Below, piece by piece: positions 50,567 through 58,408 of a DNA stretch of 64,000 nucleotides. The stretch lies in the NCBI RefSeq assembly GCF_000718635.1, contig NZ_JOBF01000012.1, forward strand, positions 124,001 to 188,000, in the 5' to 3' direction. Numbering within the stretch: position 1 is the stretch's first letter; every line of letters begins with the position of its first letter. The notes under the pieces were generated by a model. It did no database searches and was not told where the DNA came from. It was given only the letters and a program-made list of their open reading frames with translations. This DNA comes from Streptomyces varsoviensis. GTDB lineage: Bacteria; Actinomycetota; Actinomycetes; Streptomycetales; Streptomycetaceae. The position numbers and the translations under genes are program-made.

Positions 50567-51645
50567 CCGAGGCCCCGGCGGCCACCGACGCCGTGCGCCG
50601 CCACGACCCCGAGCTGCGCGGCTTCGCCAGCGACAACTACGCCGGCGCGCACCCGGAGATCCTGGCGGCGCTCGCCCTCGCCAACGGCGGTCATCAGATC
50701 GCCTACGGCGAGGACGTCTACACCGAACACCTCCAAGACGTCTTCCGCGCCCACTTCGGGCCGCGTGCTGAAACGTTTCCGGTGTTCAACGGGACCGGCG
50801 CCAACGTCGTCTCGCTGCAAGCCGTCACCGAGCGCTGGGGCGCGGTGATATGCGCCGACGGCGCGCACATCAACGTCGACGAGTGCGGCGCGCCCGAGCG
50901 GGTGGGCGGCCTCAAGCTGCTCACCGTCCCCACCCCCGACGGCAAGCTCACGCCCGAGCTCATCGACCGCGAGGCGTTCGGCTGGGACGACGAGCACCGG
51001 GCCATGCCGCAGGTCGTCTCGATCACCCAGACCACGGAGTGCGGCACCTGCTACACGCCCGAGGAGATCCGGGCGATCTGCGACCACGCGCACCAGCACG
51101 GCATGACGGTGCACGTCGACGGCTCCCGCCTCGCCAACGCCGCGGCGACCCTCGGCGTCCCCTTCAGCGCGTTCACCACCGACGCCGGCGTCGACATCCT
51201 CTCCTTCGGCGGTACCAAGAACGGCCTGCTGTTCGGCGAGTGCGTCGTCGTCCTCAACCCCGACGCCGTACGGGCCATGAAGCACCTGCGCAAGCTGTCC
51301 ATGCAGCTCGCCTCCAAGATGCGGTTCGTCTCCGCCCAGTTCGAGGCGCTGCTCTCCGGCGACCTCTGGCTGCGCAGCGCCACCCACGCCAACGCGATGG
51401 CATCCCGCCTGGCGCGCGGGGCCCAGGCCGTGGACGGCGTCGAGGTGGTCCACCAGGTGCAGGCCAACAGCGTCTTCGCCCGCCTCCCGCACGACGTGAG
51501 CGAGCGCCTCCGCAAGCGCTACCGCTTCTACGACTGGGACGAGCCCACCGGCCTCGTCCGCTGGATGTGCGCCTTCGACACCACCGAAGCCGACGTGGAC
51601 GCCTTTGTAGCCGCCCTCACAGAAGAAATGACCGCCCACCGCTGA
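50563..51645 (+). CDS. Low-specificity threonine-aldolase-like PLP enzyme
   Basis: A 360-residue fold-type I PLP enzyme of the beta-eliminating lyase/threonine aldolase family, which splits beta-hydroxy amino acids into glycine and an aldehyde. Visible: ELRGFASDNYAGAHPEILAAL, YGEDVYTEHLQDVFRAHFG, FNGTGANVVSLQA, MTVHVDGSRLANAAATLG, and the PLP lysine K219 in LSFGGTKNGLLFGE. GTG 50563 overlaps the SDR stop (GTGA). It is the last gene of the DUF6421-SDR-aldolase operon; a long repeat region follows. Confidence 0.93.
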   Translation: MTEAPAATDAVRRHDPELRGFASDNYAGAHPEILAALALANGGHQIAYGEDVYTEHLQDVFRAHFGPRAETFPVFNGTGANVVSLQAVTERWGAVICADGAHINVDECGAPERVGGLKLLTVPTPDGKLTPELIDREAFGWDDEHRAMPQVVSITQTTECGTCYTPEEIRAICDHAHQHGMTVHVDGSRLANAAATLGVPFSAFTTDAGVDILSFGGTKNGLLFGECVVVLNPDAVRAMKHLRKLSMQLASKMRFVSAQFEALLSGDLWLRSATHANAMASRLARGAQAVDGVEVVHQVQANSVFARLPHDVSERLRKRYRFYDWDEPTGLVRWMCAFDTTEADVDAFVAALTEEMTAHR

Positions 51646-51697
51646 CGCGAAGCGCCGTGCCCGGCGCGATGCCCACCCGCAAGCCCGCCCTCCGCCG

Positions 51698-52554
51698 ACG
51701 ACAGTGCGCCCGACCGCACGAGCCCAAGCGGCTCGGCCCGGGCGCACTGCCGCGCCTCCGCGCCGGCCGGGCGCCGTGGCGTCCCCTGGCCCCGGGCGTG
51801 CCAGACTGCCTGCGCTGGTCGCGTACGCTCCGTGGGGCCCCTTGTTCCTCCGCGTGCCAGGCCGCCCGCCCCGGCCGTGTACGCGCCGTGGTCCACCCGG
51901 CGGTGCGCGCTTTGGCGGCGCGACCGCGCGGCGCTCGCCGCTGCCTCGCCCGTGGGCGTAGGGCGCGCTGTGACCGGCGATGTGCGCCCGGAGGAAGCGG
52001 GGCAAAGCTTGCCGGGATGGGTGCTGGCCCGCTGAACGACAGTGCGCCCGACCGTACGAGCCGAAGGGCACGGGCCGGGCGCGTACGACGGCGTCTCCTC
52101 CTCGCGACGCGCGGGGGCCACCCGTGCCCCGCCCTCCGCACGCGTGCGTGCCCGGCACGTGGCGACGCCACGACGAACACCGCGCCGTGCCCCCGGCAGG
52201 CGCAGCGCGGTGCTGGAGCGGTCGTGCGGGTGTCTGCGGCGCGCATCGCCCGCCCCGGCCGCGTACGCGCCGTGGTCCACCCGGCGGTGCGCGCTTTGGT
52301 GGCGCGAGCGCGCGGCGCTCGCCGCTGCCTCGCCCGTGGGCGTAGGGCGCGCTGTGACCGGCGATGTCGCCCGGAAGCAGTCGTCCACCGCGTGTTGGGC
52401 GGCGCCCTATCCCGCTGACGACCGTACGAGCCGAAGGGCGCGGGCCGGGCGTGTAGGACGGCGGCGCCACGCGCGCACGCGTGCGCGCTTCCGCGGCGTG
52501 AGCGCGCGGAGCGTGGCGGCGCCACGACGAACACCGCGCCGTGCCCCCGGCAGG
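51698..52554. repeat. Composite intergenic repeat region, (B)-A-B-C-A-B-C
   Basis: Noncoding DNA built from three direct repeats in the same order twice. A: 51863-51992 and 52247-52375 (about 97% identical, one indel). B: 51698-51745, 52036-52090 and 52414-52461 (core CGACCGTACGAGCCGAAGG). C: 52157-52200 and 52511-52554 (GCCACGACGAACACCGCGCC core, two mismatches). The period is about 350-380 bases. The whole gap between the aldolase (51645) and acyltransferase (52620) genes holds no recognisable coding family on either strand. Confidence 0.85.
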
Positions 52555-52619
52555 GCACGGCGCGCACGCCGGCCGCGCGGCGGCGGGGCACACCGGTGCG
52601 AGAGCCCCCAGCGGGAGCG

Positions 52620-53348
52620 TCAGTGGCTGTGGAGGGCCTTGGCCTCGGCGGGGGTGGGGGCGGTGCCGCCGAGGTGGGCGGGGACCCACCAGGGGTCGTC
52701 GGAGTCCTTGGGGCGCACGGGGTAGGCGCGCTGGGCGGCCTCCAGCAGTTCCTGGATCCGCGCCCGCAGCCGCTCGGTGATGGAGTCCGCGTGCTCGGCC
52801 GGGTCGGCGGCCATCGGCTCGCCCACCCGCAGCGCGATCGGGATGTGGTGGCGGCCGAAGTCGCGTTTGCGCCCCTTCGTCCACAGTCGCTGCGTGCCCC
52901 ACAGAGCCATCGGCAGCAGCGGCACCCCGGCCTCCTGGGCCAGCCGTGCCGCACCGGACTTGAAGTTCTTCAGAGTGAACGACTCGGATATCGTCGCCTC
53001 CGGGAACACCCCGATGATCTCTCCCGACCGCAGGGCCTTGAGCGCGTGCTTGTACGCCTCCATGCCGGCCGCCCGGTCCACCGGGATGTGCTTCATCGCG
53101 CGCATCAGCGGGCCCGAGATCTTGTGCCGGAACACCGACTCCTTGGCCATGAACCGCACCAGCCGCTTGGCGGGCCGGGCCGCCATTCCGCAGAAGACGA
53201 AGTCGAGATAGCTGATGTGGTTGCTCACCAGAACCGCCCCGCCGCGCCGTGGGACGTTCTCCGTGCCCTGGGCGTCGAAGCGCAGGTCGAGCACTTTGAA
53301 CATGGTGCGGGCCGTACCGATCACCGGGGGATAGACGAGCTCTGCCAT
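52620..53348 (-). CDS. 1-acyl-sn-glycerol-3-phosphate acyltransferase (PlsC-type)
   Basis: A 242-residue acyltransferase of phospholipid synthesis. Block I NHISYLDF is the catalytic H-x4-D; block II region is MRAMKHIPVDR; block III FPEATIS replaces the usual FPEGTRS; block IV-like VPLLPMALWG follows. A short hydrophobic start (LVYPPVIGTARTMFKVL) suits peripheral membrane attachment. The Ala for Gly in FPEAT is common in one actinobacterial subgroup (from memory). ATG 53348 is preceded by AGAAGGG. It is transcribed toward the composite repeat region. Confidence 0.93.
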   Translation of the reverse strand: MAELVYPPVIGTARTMFKVLDLRFDAQGTENVPRRGGAVLVSNHISYLDFVFCGMAARPAKRLVRFMAKESVFRHKISGPLMRAMKHIPVDRAAGMEAYKHALKALRSGEIIGVFPEATISESFTLKNFKSGAARLAQEAGVPLLPMALWGTQRLWTKGRKRDFGRHHIPIALRVGEPMAADPAEHADSITERLRARIQELLEAAQRAYPVRPKDSDDPWWVPAHLGGTAPTPAEAKALHSH

Positions 53349-53652
53349 ATCGGGGGACCCTTCTGTTCCTCGGGAGGGTTCTCCCGACGGAAGTTACGCG
53401 GCCGTAGGTTCTCGGCTTTCGGCAGATCGTGCCTGATGTCGGGCCCGGCGGCCACCTTGCGGGCGTTCGGCGCCGGGAGATTCTCATCACGTCGCGTCAC
53501 GTCGCGCGCGGTGCTCCGGCGCGGCCGAAGCTACACCCGGAGCGGACGGGACATCAGGAAGAGCCGATTTCCCGTCGCGGGAATCCTCACGGCCGCTCGG
53601 GCGCTGCACCGTTGTCGGGCCGGTGCGGGACGAGGACGAAGCAGGGAGGGCC
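53349..53652. other. Divergent intergenic region, acyltransferase / thioredoxin
   Basis: About 300 bases with no gene. A directly repeated TCACGTCGCG occurs at 53487-53496 and 53497-53506. No confident promoter is seen. Confidence 0.5.
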
Positions 53653-53994
53653 GTGGTGCGGGCGCAGGGCGACGAGGAGCGCGACGGAGAGCGGCTGAGC
53701 GCGGCCGAGATCGGCGCGGAGCTGGGGGAGAGGGCGACGCTCGTCCAGTTCTCCAGCGCCTTCTGCCAGCCGTGCAGGGTCACCCGCCGCACCCTGGACG
53801 AGGTGGCCCGCATGGTCGAGGGGGTGGCCCACGTCGAGATCGACGCCGAGGCCCGGCTGGAGCTCGTACGGGCCCTCGGCGTCGACCGCACGCCGACCGT
53901 CCTCGTCCTCGACGCGGCCGGCCGCGTCGTGCGCAGGGCCGCCGGGCAGCCCCGCACGGTGGACGTCATCGCCGCGCTCGGCGCGGCCGTCTGA
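53653..53994 (+). CDS. Thioredoxin-family protein
   Basis: A protein of about 113 residues with the redox motif CQPC in LVQFSSAFCQPCRVTRRTLDEVARM and the cis-proline loop in GVDRTPTVLVLDAAGRVVRRAAG. The CQPC dipeptide differs from CGPC of classical thioredoxin, so its potential or partners may differ. AGGGAGG supports GTG 53653 or 53656; an upstream GTG at 53623 lacks a site. It is followed by a tandem repeat and a leader peptide gene. Confidence 0.88.
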   Translation: MVRAQGDEERDGERLSAAEIGAELGERATLVQFSSAFCQPCRVTRRTLDEVARMVEGVAHVEIDAEARLELVRALGVDRTPTVLVLDAAGRVVRRAAGQPRTVDVIAALGAAV

Positions 53995-54050
53995 AGGCGG
54001 CCGCCGACGATGCCCGCCCGACGGACGAGACCTGAGCGGCACCGGACGGC

Positions 54051-54171
54051 GCCCGAGCGGCAGCCGATCCCGCCCGAGCGGAGCCCGGCGGCCCCCGAAC
54101 GAAAGCCATCGGCCCCCGAACGAAAGCCATCGGCCCCCGAGCGACAGCCATCGCCCGAGCGGCAGCCGATG
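54051..54171. repeat. Tandem 18-21-bp repeats downstream of the thioredoxin gene
   Basis: Three 21-bp units GCCCCCGAACGAAAGCCATCG (54091-54111, 54112-54132, and 54133-54153 with two changes) are flanked by shorter CCCGAGCGGCAGCCGAT variants at both sides. One frame would read PERKPSA heptads, but no ribosome site or family supports a gene. Confidence 0.8.
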
Positions 54172-54219
54172 CCCCCGCCCCGTCCGCCCGTGAGACGGCT
54201 CCCACCTGGCAAGACCCCC

Positions 54220-54249
54220 TTGACGCTGCGTACGACGAATCGTCAGGGT
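54220..54249 (+). promoter_or_regulatory. Possible promoter of the leader peptide / flavin reductase transcript
   Basis: TTGACG (54220-54225) and CAGGGT (54244-54249) are spaced 18 bases. The -10 is a weak match and overlaps the AGGGTG that could serve as ribosome site, so only one of these roles is likely. Confidence 0.35.
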
Positions 54250-54255
54250 GACGAC

Positions 54256-54339
54256 ATGCGGCCTGGATCCCTCCTTCTCTACGGACGTGCGCACGTCGAC
54301 CTGTTGCGGACCGCGAGCGCCCGCTGTCCGCGCGCGTGA
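54256..54339 (+). CDS. Putative regulatory leader peptide, 27 residues
   Basis: ATG 54256 to TGA 54339 encodes MRPGSLLLYGRAHVDLLRTA and seven more residues ending SARCPRA. The pattern R-x-HVDL-x-R-x4-C-P-x matches the family annotated in actinobacteria as putative leader peptide, found upstream of sulfur-assimilation and related redox genes and thought to sense cysteine through translation of the terminal Cys codon. AGGGTG lies 8 bases ahead. Its stop overlaps an in-frame GTG (54336) of the flavin reductase frame, so coupling is possible. It is likely a cis-acting attenuator for that gene (inference). Confidence 0.75.
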   Translation: MRPGSLLLYGRAHVDLLRTASARCPRA

Positions 54340-54392
54340 GCGGACGCGACGGCATCTCTCCCGGCTCGAACCTCCAGCAGAAGGACTCCTCC

Positions 54393-54899
54393 ATGACGGC
54401 CTCACCCGGCCTCGGCACGCCCCAGCTCGCCGCCCCCGAACTCCTGCGCTCCGTCTTCCGCCGGCACGCCGCGGGCGTCGCGGTGATCACCGCGCGCGGC
54501 GCGAAACCGGTCGGCTTCACCGCGACCTCGCTCACCTCCGTGGCCGCCGAGCCCCCGCTGCTCTCCTTCGGCGCCGGTACGGGCTCCTCCAGTTGGCCCG
54601 TATTGGCCGAGGCCGAGTACGTGGGCGTGCACATCCTCGGCGAGCACCAGCGGGAGCTGGCCGCCACCTTCGCCCGCAGTGGTGTCGACCGCTTCGCCGA
54701 GCCGACGTCCTGGCGTACGGGCCCGGAGGGCGTGCCGCTGCTCGACGGCGTGCTGGCGTGGCTGGTGTGCCGGGTGGTGGCCCGGGTGCCGGCCGGCGAC
54801 CACCGGCTGGTGCTCGCGGAGGTGGTCGCCGGCGACCCGGCGGGGGCGGGCCGGCCGCTCCTCTACCACCAGGGCCGCTTCAACGCCCTGCGCGACTGA
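54393..54899 (+). CDS. Flavin reductase family protein
   Basis: A 168-residue FMN-binding split-barrel protein (HpaC/flavin_reduct type), which supplies reduced flavin to a partner monooxygenase. Visible: LRSVFRRHAAGVAVITARGAKPVGFTATSLTSVAAEPPLLSFGAGTGSSSWPVL (N-terminal flavin-binding part) and YVGVHILGEHQRELAATFARSGVDRF. ATG 54393 has AAGGAC; GTG 54336 is an upstream in-frame alternative overlapping the leader peptide stop. No monooxygenase is adjacent. The sulfur-type leader peptide suggests a role in organosulfur use. Confidence 0.9.
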   Translation: MTASPGLGTPQLAAPELLRSVFRRHAAGVAVITARGAKPVGFTATSLTSVAAEPPLLSFGAGTGSSSWPVLAEAEYVGVHILGEHQRELAATFARSGVDRFAEPTSWRTGPEGVPLLDGVLAWLVCRVVARVPAGDHRLVLAEVVAGDPAGAGRPLLYHQGRFNALRD

Positions 54900-55119
54900 C
54901 GCGCCCCGTCCCCGACGCCTTCGCCCACCATTTCCCGACCCGTTCCCCGACCGTAGGCAAGGTCACAGTTCAGCGGCCTTGCTTCCGGGGAATGAGCTGG
55001 ATGTACTGACGAGTAATATTTCGTTCGGAGCGGGGCCGCCCCGGACGGAATCCGCCCCACAAGGCGCCTATGCTGCCTGCACAAGGCAGCCGAAGAGACG
55101 ATGCAGTAGGAGAGCCGGC

Positions 55120-55905
55120 GTGAGCTTGAGGATCGTTGTCTGTGTGAAGTACGTGCCCGACGCCACCGGCGACCGGCACTTCGCCGAGGACCTGACCGTC
55201 GACCGCGACGACGTGGACGGCCTGCTCTCGGAGCTCGACGAGTACGCGGTCGAGCAGGCGCTGCAGATCGCCGACGAGGCGGATGAAGCCGAGATCACCG
55301 TGCTGACCATCGGCCCCGAGGACGCCAAGGACGCGCTGCGCAAGGCGCTGTCCATGGGTGCCCACAAGGCCATCCACGTCGAGGACGACGACCTGCACGG
55401 CACCGACGCGCTGGGCACCTCCCTGGTGCTCGCCAAGGCCGTCGAGCACGCCGGCTACGACCTCGTCATCTGCGGCATGGCCTCTACCGACGGCGGCATG
55501 GGCGTGCTCCCGGCGATCCTCGCCGAGCGTCTGGGCGTGCCGCAGGTGACCCTGCTCTCCGAGGTCTCCGTCGCCGACGGCAAGGTCACCGGCCGCCGCG
55601 ACGGCGACACCGCCAGCGAGCAGTTGGAGGCGGCGCTGCCGGCCGTCGTGTCCGTGACCGACCAGTCGGGCGAGGCCCGCTACCCGTCGTTCAAGGGCAT
55701 CATGGCCGCCAAGAAGAAGCCCGTGGAGTCCCTGGACCTCTCCGACCTGGGCATCGAGGCGGACGAGGTCGGCCTCGACGGCGCCTGGACCAAGGTCGAC
55801 GACGCCGCGGAGCGTCCGGCCCGTACGGCGGGCACGATCGTCAAGGACGAGGGCGAGGGCGGCAAGCAGCTCGCCGAGTTCCTCGCGGGCCAGAAGTTCA
55901 TCTGA
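55120..55905 (+). CDS. etfB: Electron transfer flavoprotein beta subunit
   Basis: A 261-residue ETF beta (FixA). Visible: LRIVVCVKYVPDA at the N-terminus, ELDEYAVEQALQIAD, VTLTIGPEDAKDALRKALSMGAHKAIHV-type core, and DLVICGMASTDGGMGVLPAILAERLGVPQVTL with the conserved AMP-binding segment. With ETF alpha it carries electrons from acyl-CoA dehydrogenases to the quinone pool. GTG 55120 follows AGGAGAG. The alpha subunit gene starts 60 bases later on the same strand. Confidence 0.96.
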   Translation: MSLRIVVCVKYVPDATGDRHFAEDLTVDRDDVDGLLSELDEYAVEQALQIADEADEAEITVLTIGPEDAKDALRKALSMGAHKAIHVEDDDLHGTDALGTSLVLAKAVEHAGYDLVICGMASTDGGMGVLPAILAERLGVPQVTLLSEVSVADGKVTGRRDGDTASEQLEAALPAVVSVTDQSGEARYPSFKGIMAAKKKPVESLDLSDLGIEADEVGLDGAWTKVDDAAERPARTAGTIVKDEGEGGKQLAEFLAGQKFI

Positions 55906-55965
55906 GCGCCCGACGGCCCGTACGCACCCTCACCCGCCTCGTCTTCCCCGCAGGAGAGCAGAACC

Positions 55966-56928
55966 ATGGCTGAAGTCCTTGTCTACGTCGACCACGTGGA
56001 CGGCGCCGTCCGCAAGCCCACCCTCGAACTGCTGACCCTGGCCCGCCGCGTCGGCGACCCCATCGCCGTGCACCTCGGCCCGGGCGCCGAGGAGGCCGCG
56101 AAGGTCCTCGGCGAGCACGGCGCCGTCAAGGTCCTGGCCGCCGACGCCCCGGAGTTCGGCGACTACCTCGTCGTGCCCAAGGTCGACGCGCTCCAGGCCG
56201 CGTACGAGGCCGTGTCCCCGGCCGCCGTGCTCGTACCCTCCTCCGCGGAGGGCAAGGAGATCGCGGCCCGCCTCGCCGTCCGCATCGGCTCCGGCATCAT
56301 CACCGACGCCGTCGACCTGGAGGCCGGCGACGAGGGCCCGGTGGCCACGCAGTCCGTCTTCGCGGCCTCGTTCACCACCAAGTCCCGCGTCACCAAGGGC
56401 ACCCCGGTCATCACCGTCAAGCCCAACTCCGCATCCCCCGAGGCCGCCCCGGCCGCCGGCGCGGTCGAGCAGCTCGCCGTCTCCTTCGGCGAGCAGGCCA
56501 CCGGCACCAAGGTCGTCTCCCGCACCCCGCGCGAGTCGACCGGCCGCCCGGAGCTGACGGAGGCCGCGATCGTGGTCTCCGGCGGCCGCGGCGTCAACGG
56601 CGCCGAGAACTTCCCCGTCATCGAGGGCCTGGCCGACTCGCTCGGCGCGGCCGTCGGCGCCTCCCGCGCGGCCGTCGACGCCGGCTGGTACCCGCACTCC
56701 AGCCAGGTCGGCCAGACCGGCAAGTCCGTCTCCCCGCAGCTCTACATCGCGGCGGGCATCTCCGGCGCGATCCAGCACCGGGCGGGCATGCAGACCTCGA
56801 AGACCATCGTGGCCATCAACAAGGACGCCGAGGCCCCGATCTTCGACCTCGTCGACTACGGCGTGGTCGGCGACCTCTTCGACGTCGTCCCGCAGCTCAC
56901 CGAGGAGGTCAAGACCCGCAAGGGCTGA
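55966..56928 (+). CDS. etfA: Electron transfer flavoprotein alpha subunit
   Basis: A 320-residue ETF alpha (FixB). The N-terminal half pairs with the beta subunit. The C-terminal FAD domain shows [106 protein letters not shown], the family hallmark with R, S and Q contacting FAD. It forms the ETF operon with the beta gene; a hairpin follows. Confidence 0.97.
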   Translation: MAEVLVYVDHVDGAVRKPTLELLTLARRVGDPIAVHLGPGAEEAAKVLGEHGAVKVLAADAPEFGDYLVVPKVDALQAAYEAVSPAAVLVPSSAEGKEIAARLAVRIGSGIITDAVDLEAGDEGPVATQSVFAASFTTKSRVTKGTPVITVKPNSASPEAAPAAGAVEQLAVSFGEQATGTKVVSRTPRESTGRPELTEAAIVVSGGRGVNGAENFPVIEGLADSLGAAVGASRAAVDAGWYPHSSQVGQTGKSVSPQLYIAAGISGAIQHRAGMQTSKTIVAINKDAEAPIFDLVDYGVVGDLFDVVPQLTEEVKTRKG

Positions 56929-56941
56929 CCGCGCGCAGCGA

Positions 56942-56990
56942 GCGGCGGCGGTTCGTACGACCCGGTCGGGGCCGTACGGGCCGCCGCCGC
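56942..56990. terminator. Hairpin after the ETF operon
   Basis: GCGGCGGCGG (56942-56951) pairs with CCGCCGCCGC (56981-56990), and the enclosed bases include a further CGTACG / CGTACG pairing. Confidence 0.6.
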
Positions 56991-57015
56991 GCGTCCGGCG
57001 CCGGCGGAGCGCCTG

Positions 57016-57077
57016 TTGACCCCCGTATGCCGTGCCGTTAGCTTCGCCCCACGAACTTCCACAAAACGTTGATGTGG
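57016..57077 (+). promoter_or_regulatory. Sigma-70-type promoter with downstream operator, DUF6986 gene
   Basis: TTGACC (57016-57021) and TAGCTT (57039-57044) have ideal 17-bp spacing. Just after the expected start of transcription lies CCACA (57059-57063) ... TGTGG (57073-57077) around AAACGTTGA. The site resembles TTCCACAAAACGTTG-type sequences that I associate with purine/allantoin catabolism genes (AllR) in Streptomyces; that link is from memory. Confidence 0.65.
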
Positions 57078-57102
57078 TGGGCGGACAGCGGGAGGGCGCC
57101 GG

Positions 57103-58389
57103 ATGGGACAGCACGAGACGGCCGCGACCAGCCTCGGCCAGGCCGTACGCGACGAGCTCGACGCGTCCCTCGCGGCCGTCGACGCCGACCTCGCGCGCCG
57201 CTACCCGGGCGACCCCGGCACCCGGCAGCCCGTCCACACCGTCTACGTGCCCGCCGACGCCTACGCCGCCGACACCGTGCGCACCTGGGGCGAACGGGCC
57301 CTCGCCGCGCTCGACGAGCACGCCCCCGACGCCGCCTCCCTCGCCGCCGTCCTCGGCATCCCCGACGACCTCGCCGAACCCGTCCACACGCGCGTACGGG
57401 CCAAGCTGGAGCGCGAACCCGTCGAAGACCTGCGCGTCGACTTCGAGGACGGCTACGGCCCGCGCACCGGCGCCGACGAGGACGCCGACGCCGCCCGCGC
57501 CGCCGAACTCACCGCCGCCGCCTGCCAGGACGGCACCGCGCCCCCGTACATCGGCATCCGGATGAAGAGCATGGAGGCCGCCGTCCGGGACCGCGGCATC
57601 CGCACCCTCGACATCTTCCTCACCGGCCTGATGGACGCCGGCGGCCTCCCCGCGGGGCTCGTGCTGACCCTCCCCAAGACGAGCCGCCCCGAGCAGGTGG
57701 CCGCGATGGCGCGGCTGGCCGAGGAGTTCGAGCGGGCGCGCGGCCTCGCCCCCGGCCGGATCGGCTTCGAGATCCAGATCGAGACCACCCAGGCCATCCT
57801 CGGCGCCGACGGCACCGCCACCGTCGCCCGCATGATCGACGCCGCCGGCGGACGCGCCACCGCGCTGCACTACGGCACCTACGACTACAGCGCCGCCTGC
57901 GGCATCGGCGCCGCCCACCAGTCCCTGGACCACCCGGCCGCCGACCACGCCAAGGCCGTCATGCAGGCCGCCGCCGCGGGCACCGGCGTCCGGCTGTCCG
58001 ACGGCTCCACCAACGTGCTGCCCGTCGGCCCCGCCCGCCGGGTCCACGACGCCTGGCGCCTCCACCACCGGCTCGTCCGCCGCTCCCTGGCCCGCGGCTA
58101 CTACCAGGGCTGGGACATGCACCCGGGCCACCTGCCCACCCGCTACGCCGCCGTCTACGCCTTCTACCGCGAGGGGCTGGAGCGGACCGCCGCCCGCCTC
58201 GTCGCGTACACGCACCGCGCGGGCGGCGACATCACCGACATCACGGACGAACCCGCCACCGCCCGTGCCCTCAGCGGCCACCTGCTGCGCGGCCTGGACT
58301 GCGGCGCGGTCGACGCCGCCGAGACGGCCCGGCTGACCGGCCTCACCCGCGCCGACCTCGAAGCGCTCGCGGGCCGTCCACGGAGATGA
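57103..58389 (+). CDS. DUF6986 family, HpcH/HpaI aldolase/citrate-lyase-like protein
   Basis: A 428-residue PEP-mutase/aldolase TIM-barrel protein. DLRVDFEDGYGPRTGADED holds acidic metal ligands; PPYIGIRMKSMEAAVRDRGIRTLDIFLTGL contains the conserved Arg; LVLTLPKTSRPEQV, IGFEIQIETTQAIL (metal-binding Glu) and ALHYGTYDYSAACGI follow barrel strands as in citrate lyase beta and malyl-CoA lyase. Length is greater than CitE, typical of DUF6986. It probably forms or splits a C-C bond in a 2-oxoacid such as glyoxylate derived from purine breakdown (inference). ATG 57103 follows GGGAGG. Confidence 0.87.
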   Translation: MGQHETAATSLGQAVRDELDASLAAVDADLARRYPGDPGTRQPVHTVYVPADAYAADTVRTWGERALAALDEHAPDAASLAAVLGIPDDLAEPVHTRVRAKLEREPVEDLRVDFEDGYGPRTGADEDADAARAAELTAAACQDGTAPPYIGIRMKSMEAAVRDRGIRTLDIFLTGLMDAGGLPAGLVLTLPKTSRPEQVAAMARLAEEFERARGLAPGRIGFEIQIETTQAILGADGTATVARMIDAAGGRATALHYGTYDYSAACGIGAAHQSLDHPAADHAKAVMQAAAAGTGVRLSDGSTNVLPVGPARRVHDAWRLHHRLVRRSLARGYYQGWDMHPGHLPTRYAAVYAFYREGLERTAARLVAYTHRAGGDITDITDEPATARALSGHLLRGLDCGAVDAAETARLTGLTRADLEALAGRPRR

Positions 58390-58408
58390 CCGGCGCCCGC
58401 ACCTGCCG

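Noticed and set aside
51528..52388. Minus-strand frame running through the composite repeat, encoding duplicated segments
   Set aside because: The duplicated peptide mirrors the DNA duplication and is Arg/Ala/Pro-rich without domain signal; it also runs into the aldolase gene's antisense.
53579..53614. GGGAAT ... GTTG as a SigR-type promoter for thioredoxin
   Set aside because: Spacing is 26 bases, well beyond the 16-19 expected.
54010..54339. 109-codon frame joining the PERKPSA repeats to the leader peptide
   Set aside because: The upstream half is repeat-encoded with no ribosome site; the conserved leader peptide has its own ATG (54256) and site.
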